In this document: piece by piece, positions 1 to 5,587 of the stretch
How the letters are laid out: every line of letters starts with the position of its first letter
How positions within the stretch are numbered: the stretch's first letter is position 1
Source of the DNA: an uncultured Faecalibacterium sp.
GTDB lineage: Bacteria; Bacillota; Clostridia; Oscillospirales; Ruminococcaceae
NCBI GenBank assembly: GCA_937917475.1
Contig: CALDNF010000238.1
Span: forward strand, 1 to 7,513
Length of the DNA: 7,513 nucleotides
Reading direction: 5' to 3'
Position numbers and translations under genes: made by a program
The notes under the pieces: generated by a model
Told to the model about the DNA's origin: nothing
The model's database searches: none
What the model saw: the letters and a program-made list of their open reading frames with translations, nothing else

Positions 1-479
1 GGTACGCCTTCCGCCGCATCTGGGAGGGCGGCCACGGCACCCGCAGCCAGCACTACGCCGGTGTGGCATTTGACGTAGGGCAGAGTCTTTCTTCCAGCCA
101 GCGCACTGCCATCTACAACGCCGCCCGGGCCACCGGAGCATGGGGCTATGTGGAACCTCTGAGCCAGACCCCTACTTGGGTCCACTTTGACCGCCGGTAC
201 GGCACCCCCGCCTGCAGCGGCACCACGGCGGGCTATCCCACCCTCCGCCGGGGAAGCCGGGGCTGCTACGTCATGATCCTGCAAGACGCCCTTTCCACGC
301 TTGGTTACCAGACCGGCACCCGCATTGACGGCCTGTTCGGCGTCCGCACTGAGGAAGCCTTGCGGGGGTTCCAGAAGCGCACCAGCCTTTCGGTCGACGG
401 CGTATGCGGCTGCAACAGCTGGAAAAAGATCACCACGGCCGTCATCGGGGTGGGCCGCACCAAAACCACCATCGATTAG
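1..479 (+). CDS. Peptidase M15 (D,D-carboxypeptidase type) with C-terminal peptidoglycan-binding domain, 5' end missing
   Basis: The frame is already open at the left edge (first full codon at 3) and ends with TAG at 477-479, so only the C-terminal 158 residues are present. The GTG at 63 lies inside a conserved motif and is not the start. The visible part begins with the M15 zinc motif S-x-H-x-x-G-x-A-x-D (SQHYAGVAFD; His codon 51-53, Asp codon 72-74). The second zinc ligand follows in TWVHFD (His codon 183-185). A PG_binding_1 repeat follows: LRRGSRG, LQDALSTLGY, DGLFGVRTEEALRGFQ, VDG, W. Known M15 enzymes cut D-Ala-containing peptide bonds in peptidoglycan or its precursors, outside the membrane; the binding domain would anchor the enzyme to the wall. 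A signal peptide is expected upstream but is outside the window. No clear terminator follows; the next gene has its own promoter. The family is secure, the exact substrate is not. Confidence 0.87.
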   Translation, partial: YAFRRIWEGGHGTRSQHYAGVAFDVGQSLSSSQRTAIYNAARATGAWGYVEPLSQTPTWVHFDRRYGTPACSGTTAGYPTLRRGSRGCYVMILQDALSTLGYQTGTRIDGLFGVRTEEALRGFQKRTSLSVDGVCGCNSWKKITTAVIGVGRTKTTID

Positions 480-503
480 CCTGACCAGAAGGTTTCTTTT
501 CTC

Positions 504-526
504 CCGGAAATATGCTATACTTCCGG
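504..526 (+). promoter_or_regulatory. Extended -10 promoter inside a palindrome, for the sirtuin operon
   Basis: An extended -10 box TGCTATACT lies at 513-521; the -35 position (493-498, TTTCTT) is a poor match, as is common when TGn is present. The -10 sits within a 23-bp imperfect palindrome with 6-bp arms CCGGAA (504-509) and TTCCGG (521-526), and the inner TAT/ATA triplets (511-513, 517-519) are also symmetric. This geometry suits a repressor site, which is inference. The expected RNA start is near 528, giving a leader of about 26 nt. Confidence 0.5.
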
Positions 527-553
527 TAAGAGCATATGGAAAGGAGCGGTCTT

Positions 554-1276
554 ATGGTACCCGCACTGGAAAAGATCATTTCCGAAAGCAGCAACATCGT
601 ATTTTTTGGCGGAGCGGGTGTCTCCACCGAAAGCGGCATCCCGGATTTCCGGAGCGTGGATGGGCTGTATCACCAGAAATACGCCTACCCGCCCGAAACC
701 ATCCTCAGCCACACTTTCTGGGAGGAAAATCCCGAAGAATTCTACAAATTTTACCGGGATAAGCTCATCGTCAAGGGAGCAAAGCCCAACGCAGCCCACC
801 TGCGTCTGGCAAAGCTGGAACGGGAAGGCAAATTAAAGGCGGTTGTCACCCAGAACATTGATGGGCTCCATCAGGCCGCCGGGTCCAAGACCGTCTACGA
901 ACTCCACGGCAGCACCCTGCGCAATTACTGCGTGGGCTGCGGTGCGTTTTATGATGTGGACTTCATTGCAAATTCCACCGACATCCCCCGCTGCCCCAAG
1001 TGCGGCGGCATCATCAAGCCTGATGTGGTGCTCTATGAAGAGGGCTTGGATGAGGAAGTGCTCTCCGGGGCCGTATCGGCCATCCGCCGGGCCGATACCC
1101 TCATCATCGGCGGCACCAGTCTTGTGGTCTACCCTGCCGCCGGGCTCATCCGGTACTTCCGAGGACGGCATCTGGTGGTCATCAATATGCAACCCACCGG
1201 TGCAGACGAACAGGCCGACCTGTGCATCGCAAAGCCCATCGGGCAGGTGCTCAGCGAGGACATTGTACTGGAATAA
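554..1276 (+). CDS. NAD-dependent protein deacylase, Sir2/CobB (sirtuin) family
   Basis: This is a 240-residue sirtuin, the usual size of a bacterial single-domain enzyme. It removes acyl groups from protein lysines, using NAD+ and releasing nicotinamide and O-acyl-ADP-ribose, in the cytoplasm. Visible motifs in order: NAD loop GAGVSTESGIPDFRS (residues 20-34), TQNIDGLH (99-106), catalytic His118 in YELHGS, a zinc knuckle C126-x2-C129 and C147-x2-C150, KPDVVLYEE (155-163), GGTSLVVYPA (186-195), and IN (210-211) contacting NAD ribose. An upstream in-frame ATG at 536 is rejected because the ribosome binding site AAGGAG (541-546) would fall inside the gene; it is spaced correctly for ATG 554. 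Where CobB and SIRT5 carry Y-x-x-R for acidic acyl groups, this protein appears to have Tyr64-x-x-Tyr67, so deacetylation is likelier than desuccinylation (manual alignment). An 18-nt gap to the next gene indicates an operon. Confidence 0.95.
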   Translation: MVPALEKIISESSNIVFFGGAGVSTESGIPDFRSVDGLYHQKYAYPPETILSHTFWEENPEEFYKFYRDKLIVKGAKPNAAHLRLAKLEREGKLKAVVTQNIDGLHQAAGSKTVYELHGSTLRNYCVGCGAFYDVDFIANSTDIPRCPKCGGIIKPDVVLYEEGLDEEVLSGAVSAIRRADTLIIGGTSLVVYPAAGLIRYFRGRHLVVINMQPTGADEQADLCIAKPIGQVLSEDIVLE

Positions 1277-1294
1277 AAAATTCGGAGGAACGTC

Positions 1295-1774
1295 ATGATC
1301 TACGATACCCTGAACAATCTGCCCAACTATCTGGGTCTGACCGACGGTCTGGATGCCGTCATTGAATATGTCATGGCCCGGGACATCAACACCCTGCCCG
1401 CAGGCAAAACCAAAATCGACGGCGGCAAGGCGGTGGTCACTGTTTCCACGGTCACACCGCAGGCCGGAGACAAGGTGCCTTTTGTCCGCCACGACAGCCA
1501 CCTGACCCTTGAGACTGATCTTGAGGGCAGCGAACTGTTTGAGGTTTCACTGGGCGAATTCTCCCCCACCAAGCCCGCCGATGAAGCCGCCGACATCACT
1601 GTGGGCAACGCCGGCACCAGCATCGCCGGAATGCTCTGCGAGGGCCGCTTTGTCCTCTATCTCGCCGGGGAGCCTTACAAATCCGGCTTGAAAGCGCAGG
1701 GCTGCGGCAAACTGAAAAAAGCGGTGTTCTCCATTGAGCTTGACCCCGACGAGGACGACGGCAGCGACGAATAA
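1295..1774 (+). CDS. Divergent YhcH/YjgK/YiaL-family (EbgC-like, DUF386) protein
   Basis: This 159-residue protein has the family's start (MIYDTL, then a helix and RDINTLPAGKTKIDG at 29-43), a His-containing strand ahead of LEGSE (76-80), and a late FVLYLAGEPYKSGLKA strand (119-134) leading into KKAVFSIEL. Known members are cupin-like sugar-binding proteins, several linked to sialic acid or beta-galactoside use; the biochemical role is uncertain for most. Aligned by eye on the central Gly78, the family pattern E-x-H-x-x-Y-x-D-x-Q reads here as Val64, His66, His69, Thr71, Glu73. The usual His of the late 'DxHxP' motif is replaced in GEPYKSG. Most putative metal ligands are therefore altered, and a different ligand or a non-catalytic role is possible. 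The C-terminus is strongly acidic (150-159). The binding site GGAGGA (1284-1289) sits 5 nt before ATG. It is co-transcribed with the sirtuin. Family call moderate, function unknown. Confidence 0.72.
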   Translation: MIYDTLNNLPNYLGLTDGLDAVIEYVMARDINTLPAGKTKIDGGKAVVTVSTVTPQAGDKVPFVRHDSHLTLETDLEGSELFEVSLGEFSPTKPADEAADITVGNAGTSIAGMLCEGRFVLYLAGEPYKSGLKAQGCGKLKKAVFSIELDPDEDDGSDE

Positions 1775-1788
1775 TTCCTGATACGCAA

Positions 1789-1833
1789 AAATCTCCCGAT
1801 GCGGTTTCGTCTGCCGCACCGGGAGATTTCTTT
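1789..1833. terminator. Probable bidirectional intrinsic terminator between convergent genes
   Basis: Arms AAATCTCCCG (1789-1798) and CGGGAGATTT (1820-1829) pair perfectly. After an A/C mismatch, an inner stem TGCGG (1800-1804) pairs with CCGCA (1814-1818) around a 9-nt loop. On the plus strand the stem runs into TTTCTTT; on the minus strand it runs into five Ts (1787-1791). It lies 14 nt after the YhcH-like stop and 36 nt after the stop of the convergent secreted-protein gene, so it probably ends both transcripts. Confidence 0.85.
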
Positions 1834-1865
1834 ATCCTATTTTTTATGTTTCGGTTGAGAACAGC

Positions 1866-2471
1866 TCACTCATTCTGGTCATACACCGTGATCTCACTGT
1901 TCTGCGTCAGTTTTCCGATACTGCCCGGATCATAGCTGTCCACCCAGTTCCCGCCGTTATTCTGACGTGTGTCCAGCAGACGAATCGTAATATCACCGAT
2001 TTTCCTCCGATCTGCATCCCAATCCGGAGCTGCCGAATCGTCCAGCTGCAGATACAGTGCACCTTCGGGGCCCATATCTCCTTCTATGCCGTCCATGTAG
2101 AGCACCTGATAGGCCTCGCCTGCCCCATCCGCCTTGGTATTAAAGCTTCCGGTGTACTTTGTTGCTGTACCTGTAAATTTCAGTTCTGCCGCCACCGGAG
2201 CCGTGGAATAATTCGTCAGAGCAATTTTATTGTCCCCCTCGTTCTCCACGCTCCACCCGGTGCCATACTGATAATGAAACTCCATGGAACCCCATTCCAG
2301 CCCCACCGAGTACACTACTTCGTCATAGGTGGCATAGACCGGGACTGTCGTCTTGTCCGTGGTGCTCCCCATGATCGTTGTAGCAGCAACAGCAGAAAGT
2401 GTGGCTCCTGCGATCAGTACAATTGCTGCGGCAGACGCTGCCGCCCTCCGGGCCAGTTGACGGTCGAACAT
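1866..2471 (-). CDS. Secreted protein of unknown function, probable beta-rich domain
   Basis: The protein has 201 residues from the ATG at 2471. That start has an upstream GTGAGGT ribosome-binding-like sequence about 4 nt away; the in-frame ATG at 2492 (208 residues) has none. The N-terminus is a Sec-type signal peptide: a basic stretch RQLARR (4-9), a hydrophobic core (10-28) and an AVAA cleavage region near residues 27-30. The mature part is rich in beta-branched and aromatic residues, with VYSVGLEWGSMEFHYQYG (53-70), GWSVE (72-76) and a strand pattern IALTNYSTAPVAAELKF (83-99), which looks like an Ig-like or similar beta-sandwich. From memory, small secreted proteins of gut Clostridia share this WGSM-x-F-x-Y and TN-x-S-x-x-x-V pattern, but no named family is claimed. 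It has no sortase motif, lipobox or second membrane segment. It is a single-gene unit with its own promoter and terminator. Confidence 0.75.
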   Translation of the reverse strand: MFDRQLARRAAASAAAIVLIAGATLSAVAATTIMGSTTDKTTVPVYATYDEVVYSVGLEWGSMEFHYQYGTGWSVENEGDNKIALTNYSTAPVAAELKFTGTATKYTGSFNTKADGAGEAYQVLYMDGIEGDMGPEGALYLQLDDSAAPDWDADRRKIGDITIRLLDTRQNNGGNWVDSYDPGSIGKLTQNSEITVYDQNE

Positions 2472-2548
2472 AGAGACCTCACTTTCGGTCATGCGTTTTT
2501 AACGGATTGCATCGGAATTTTCATCGTTTTTCCGTGCTTTATGTTTCA

Positions 2549-2577
2549 ATAGTACCGATGGGTCCGTTCGTTGTCAA
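2549..2577 (-). promoter_or_regulatory. Sigma-A promoter of the unknown secreted protein gene
   Basis: Reading the minus strand, a perfect -35 TTGACA (2577-2572) is followed by a 17-nt spacer and a -10 TACTAT (2554-2549, 4 of 6 matches). The predicted start near 2542 gives a leader of about 70 nt before ATG 2471. The rest of the 2472-2728 gap is visibly AT-rich compared with the genes around it. I see no gene or convincing hairpin in 2578-2728. Confidence 0.7.
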
Positions 2578-2728
2578 TGGTTTTTGAAAATTTCGCAGGT
2601 TCGCTAAATCCGTAAGCAGATTTTTGGGCATTTTAACGTTGATTTTTTACAGTTAATGGTAAATTATAGAATATTATGGATAAAACACCTTATCTTTCCA
2701 TTTTGTGTTTCTCGCTATATAATTGTCC

Positions 2729-3946
2729 TTACCCAAACAATTTTTTGGTATTATGCATATAGACCGACAGAACAAGGCCGACGCAGATATACAGCATCAG
2801 CACCGAGCTGCCGCCCGCCGAGTAAAACGGCAGGGTAACACCGATGACCGGCAGGACCCGCAGGTTCATGCCGACATTGACGGCGATCTGCGCCATCAGG
2901 GCACCGCCGATGCCGGCGCAGATGAAGCTGCCCAGCATATCCTCGCTGCGGGCTCCGGTGGTAAAGGTCCGGATGACGATGGCAAACAGCACTCCAAGCA
3001 CCACGCAGCAGCCCACAAAGCCCATGGAATTTCCGATCCAGCTGAAAATGAAATCGTTGTGGGCGTTGGGCACGCTGTAATAGCGTCCATCAAAAACACC
3101 GTTGCCAAAGATGCCGCCCGAGCCCAGAGCGATCTCGCCCCGCTGCTGCTGGTAGATGATGTTTTTCCAGATGGCCTCACTGGGGGCCCAGCCGGTTTTG
3201 TTTTCGGGGTCGATCACCGCAAGGATGCGATACCACTGGTAGCCCTTGCCGATCTTATCACTGAAAAAGCCGAACGCCACAGCCACAGCTGCCGCTGCTG
3301 CTGCCAGTGCACTGAAGATATACTTCCAGCTCAGGCCCGCCGCAAACATCATGCAGCAGGCAATGATGCCGTAAATAATGGCGGTGCCGTCGTCGCCCTG
3401 AATGTGGATAATCGCAATGGGGACCAGCATATGCAGCAGCAGCTTCCCCAGTTCCTTGGGCTCGTTGATCTTGCCCCGCACATTGTTCAGGTGCATGGCA
3501 AAGGTCAGGATAAAGCTGATCTTTGCCAGCTCTGTAGGCTGGAAGGTGAAGCCTGCCAGCTTGTACCAGGAATAGTTGTCGGTATCACCGGCATTGTAGC
3601 CGATGGTCAAGGGGCCGATGGTCACGTTCCGGATGACCAGCGTGGGCAGCACAAGGCCCCAGGTGATCGCCACATGGACCGGCCACACCTTGACCAGACT
3701 GCGGTAATCGACGTTGGACAGCAGCACGGCGATCAGGATCCCGATGGCCGCTGCACCAGCCTGCACCAGAGCACGGCGATAGTCGCCAATGCCCACGATC
3801 TTCCCAGTGACATCATCCAGCGCAAAGCCATTTCCCTGCTTTGCTGCCCAGGATGACAGGCTGAGCACCGCCATGCCGCTGCTGAAAATGCACATCAAAA
3901 GGTAAACTTTATCCGTTCGTTTGAAATATTGCCGTATGCTCTCCAA
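2729..3946 (-). CDS. SEDS-family peptidoglycan polymerase (FtsW/RodA/SpoVE)
   Basis: Polytopic membrane protein of 405 residues with about ten hydrophobic segments, typical for SEDS glycosyltransferases that polymerise lipid II at the membrane with a partner class B PBP. Motifs: FQPTELAKISFIL (135-147), QGDDGTAI (183-190, usually QPDLGTA), IALGSGGIFGNG (272-283), VPNAHNDFIFSWIG (292-305) holding the presumed catalytic Asp298, and the signature NVGMNLRVLPVIGVTLPFYSAGGSS, 357-381. The Glu-Glu pair usual after DFIF-x4 is Asn306-Ser307 here. The frame runs open to a TTG at 4075, but that TTG is the -35 box of the gene's own promoter and the RNA starts near 4040. The only in-frame start between there and the first membrane segment is TTG 3946, preceded by an AGGGCGGTG sequence; it yields a normal short cytoplasmic tail. 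RodA-type versus FtsW/SpoVE cannot be decided. No clear terminator follows the gene. Confidence 0.92.
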   Translation of the reverse strand: MESIRQYFKRTDKVYLLMCIFSSGMAVLSLSSWAAKQGNGFALDDVTGKIVGIGDYRRALVQAGAAAIGILIAVLLSNVDYRSLVKVWPVHVAITWGLVLPTLVIRNVTIGPLTIGYNAGDTDNYSWYKLAGFTFQPTELAKISFILTFAMHLNNVRGKINEPKELGKLLLHMLVPIAIIHIQGDDGTAIIYGIIACCMMFAAGLSWKYIFSALAAAAAAVAVAFGFFSDKIGKGYQWYRILAVIDPENKTGWAPSEAIWKNIIYQQQRGEIALGSGGIFGNGVFDGRYYSVPNAHNDFIFSWIGNSMGFVGCCVVLGVLFAIVIRTFTTGARSEDMLGSFICAGIGGALMAQIAVNVGMNLRVLPVIGVTLPFYSAGGSSVLMLYICVGLVLSVYMHNTKKLFG

Positions 3947-3976
3947 AAAAGCACCGCCCTTCTCAAAATATCTGTA

Positions 3977-4014
3977 TCCGGTCTCCCGGAGCGCAGAGCA
4001 TCCATGTCCTCTGC
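3977..4014 (-). other. Tandem hairpins in the SEDS gene leader
   Basis: Within the predicted 94-nt leader, two perfect stems lie 2 nt apart when read on the minus strand: GCAGAG-N10-CTCTGC (4014-3993) and TCCGG-GAGA-CCGGA (3990-3977), the latter closed by a GNRA-type tetraloop. They sit about 30 nt ahead of the TTG start and are not followed by a T run, so they are not a terminator. A role in mRNA stability or translation control is inference. Confidence 0.5.
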
Positions 4015-4046
4015 GGAATGTCGCATCTCCTGCCGATTCAGATTCT

Positions 4047-4075
4047 ATTATACAGCGTATCGCAATTCTTCGCAA
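4047..4075 (-). promoter_or_regulatory. Sigma-A promoter of the SEDS gene
   Basis: On the minus strand, -35 TTGCGA (4075-4070), a 17-nt spacer and a perfect -10 TATAAT (4052-4047) predict an RNA start near 4040. The leader to TTG 3946 is then about 94 nt. The -35 box contains the most upstream TTG of the reading frame, so that codon cannot be the start of translation from this promoter. Confidence 0.8.
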
Positions 4076-4090
4076 CCCGGCGGAGGATTT

Positions 4091-4127
4091 TCACAGAGAT
4101 TTCAGGGCTGGAAACACCGCTCTGTGA
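4091..4127. promoter_or_regulatory. Inverted repeat between two divergent promoters (candidate operator)
   Basis: Perfect 8-bp arms TCACAGAG (4091-4098) and CTCTGTGA (4120-4127) are separated by 21 nt that hold an inner TTTC/GAAA pair (4100-4103, 4111-4114). The element lies 15 nt upstream of the SEDS -35 and 27 nt upstream of the caspase-like gene -35, outside both predicted transcripts. It is therefore more likely a protein-binding site than an RNA hairpin. The regulator is unknown. The rest of 4076-4154 shows nothing else. Confidence 0.45.
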
Positions 4128-4154
4128 CAGCTTTGCAAAATCGGGCCGGAACGC

Positions 4155-4189
4155 TTGACAAAGACAGACAGACCCTCTAAAATGGGTCT
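4155..4189 (+). promoter_or_regulatory. Strong sigma-A promoter with palindrome over the -10, for the caspase-like gene
   Basis: A perfect -35 TTGACA (4155-4160), 17-nt spacer and -10 TAAAAT (4178-4183) predict an RNA start near 4190. The -10 is framed by a 6-bp inverted repeat AGACCC (4170-4175) and GGGTCT (4184-4189), with a second flanking pair GACAGA (4163-4168) and TCTGTC (4197-4202). Such an arrangement suits a repressor site; no regulator is identified. The leader of about 70 nt contains a small GGGC/GCCC hairpin (4212-4225) and a possible closing pair AAAGGT/ACCTTT (4190-4195, 4236-4241). Confidence 0.75.
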
Positions 4190-4261
4190 AAAGGTTTCTG
4201 TCGGTCCGGGTGGGCGGTTCTGCCCTCGGCGGCACACCTTTTCTGGAGGAACGTTACATTG

Positions 4262-5551
4262 ATGAAAATAAAACGTCACCGCTTCCTGTGCGCCGTTCTG
4301 ACGTTGGTGCTCCTATTCTCTGCTCTTCCGCTGGCAGCGTTTGCCGCAGAGCCGGAGGGTAGCAGCCAGACCCTGACCGCAGAAGATGCCGCTGAAATGC
4401 AGCAGGCCGATCAGGCTGTTACCGCTCTGACGGACAGCGAAGCGTATTCCGATATGACACAGACCGAGCGTCAGGATGCCGCCCTTGCCCAGCTGGAAGA
4501 ACTGGCAGATCAGGGGCTGGTGGAACCCAGCTCCATCCGGGTGGATGAAGAGCACAGCATGGTCAGCTTTACATACCGCTGCGGTGTATTGGGTGGTATC
4601 CTTTTGACTGACCCGGACGAAACCGATAACACAGCGTTCGCCCTGCCGCAGAATCCAGCCGGGGTTCCTGCGGTCACACAGCCGGTGGATGGCACCCTGA
4701 CCCTGACTGACCTGAAAAAGAACAAAGTAGAAGATTTTGGCACAGCCATGATCTATTATGCCTTTGACAACACCGTGAACAGTTCCCGCTACCCTTATTA
4801 TAATTACATGAAGGGCTTCTGGACTGCGGTGGGCCTGAACACGAACCTCAACACTACCGTCACCGTGGACGACCTGCGGAAGATGGGAGACTATGATCTG
4901 TGCATCCTCAGTGCCCACGGTGCCTATTACACCTACTCTTACGGTCTGCTCTGGAAACGGACTGCGACAAAGCCCGTGATCCTGCTGACCGAGGAAGCCG
5001 CCCCTTACAAAGATCTGCGCTATGGTTTTGACCTGCTGAGCCACCGGATCATCAAGATCAACGGCCTGTACTCGGTCACGCCTGATTTTTTCCGGGCTTC
5101 CTATTTCTTCAACCACATGGAACACACCATCGTCCTCTCTGAGACCTGTGAGTTCGGCGGCATTGATGGCAGTGTGGACAGCTCCATGGCGGATTCCCTG
5201 CTTGCTGCCGGTGCCAAGGCTGTGGTAGGCTACGTCAACAACGTATACACCGTCTACTCCCGCAGTATGCTGTGGGACACGGTCAATCAGCTGGTGCTAG
5301 GGCAAACCATCGAGCAGTCCCTCAACCACGCAAAGTCCACCTATGGCGCAAACGATCTGGTCTGGTATCGGGCACAGGGCGGACGCCGCCCTCATGCCAC
5401 CGCCGCCTATCCGCTCCTCTACGGCGACACCCGGGCCAAGCTCCCGGAATCCAGCTACATCCAGTCTTTGCAGGCCGAACAGGCTGCGGCACAGGGCACT
5501 CCGGACTCCCACGATACTGCTGACCGGACCGATCTCCGGCCTGCTGCATAA
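4262..5551 (+). CDS. Secreted caspase-fold (CHAT/C25/C11-like, clan CD) cysteine peptidase-type protein
   Basis: The protein has 429 residues. A Sec signal peptide is clear: KIKRHR (2-7), hydrophobic core 8-25, cleavage after AFA at 26-28. Residues 29-155 form an acidic N-terminal region that may be a pro-segment. The caspase-like core follows. Strand TAMIYYAFDN (161-170) and a helix lead to DYDLCILSAHGAYY (210-223), with likely catalytic His219. Strand HTIVLSETCEFGG (288-300) holds the likely nucleophile Cys296. The tail AAGAKAVVGYVNNVY (315-329), GQTIEQSLNHAKSTYG (347-362) matches the helix region typical of CHAT domains. Clan CD enzymes cut after residues such as Arg, Lys or Asp; specificity here cannot be read. 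There is no LPxTG anchor, lipobox or wall-binding repeat, so release is expected. ATG 4262 was chosen; a TTG at 4259 has better spacing (8 nt) from GGAGGA (4245-4250) and adds one residue. The gene is monocistronic. Fold call fairly firm, activity inferred. Confidence 0.78.
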   Translation: MKIKRHRFLCAVLTLVLLFSALPLAAFAAEPEGSSQTLTAEDAAEMQQADQAVTALTDSEAYSDMTQTERQDAALAQLEELADQGLVEPSSIRVDEEHSMVSFTYRCGVLGGILLTDPDETDNTAFALPQNPAGVPAVTQPVDGTLTLTDLKKNKVEDFGTAMIYYAFDNTVNSSRYPYYNYMKGFWTAVGLNTNLNTTVTVDDLRKMGDYDLCILSAHGAYYTYSYGLLWKRTATKPVILLTEEAAPYKDLRYGFDLLSHRIIKINGLYSVTPDFFRASYFFNHMEHTIVLSETCEFGGIDGSVDSSMADSLLAAGAKAVVGYVNNVYTVYSRSMLWDTVNQLVLGQTIEQSLNHAKSTYGANDLVWYRAQGGRRPHATAAYPLLYGDTRAKLPESSYIQSLQAEQAAAQGTPDSHDTADRTDLRPAA

Positions 5552-5556
5552 CGGCG

Positions 5557-5585
5557 TTGCACTTTTTTGCGATTTATACTATACT
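5557..5585 (+). promoter_or_regulatory. Probable promoter for the tsaE operon, directly ahead of a terminator hairpin
   Basis: -35 TTGCAC (5557-5562, 4 of 6), a 17-nt spacer beginning with six Ts, and -10 TATACT (5580-5585, 5 of 6). The -35 starts 5 nt after the upstream stop codon. The predicted RNA start (about 5586-5592) falls at the base of the terminator stem that begins at 5588, so transcripts would carry that hairpin at their extreme 5' end. Confidence 0.6.
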
Positions 5586-5587
5586 AA

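Noticed and set aside
833..1501. A 222-codon open frame on the minus strand
   Set aside because: It crosses from the sirtuin into the YhcH-like gene in antisense and has no ribosome binding site or known motif.
2683..2710. AAACAC/GTGTTT inverted repeat after the SEDS gene
   Set aside because: Only 6 AT-rich base pairs with a 16-nt loop and a short T run; too weak to call a terminator.
3290..3306. GCTGCTG-type short repeat
   Set aside because: It encodes an alanine-rich membrane segment of the SEDS protein and is ordinary codon repetition.
2723..3856. A 377-codon open frame on the plus strand
   Set aside because: It mirrors the SEDS gene. The translation is rich in His, Gln and Asp with no membrane or domain pattern, as expected for the complement of a hydrophobic protein.
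4091..4127. CRP-type site (TGTGA/TCACA)
   Set aside because: The half-sites are in the opposite orientation and too far apart for CRP, so only a generic inverted repeat is reported.
4313..5125. A 270-codon open frame on the minus strand
   Set aside because: It is antisense to the caspase-like gene, whose signal peptide and motifs support the plus strand.
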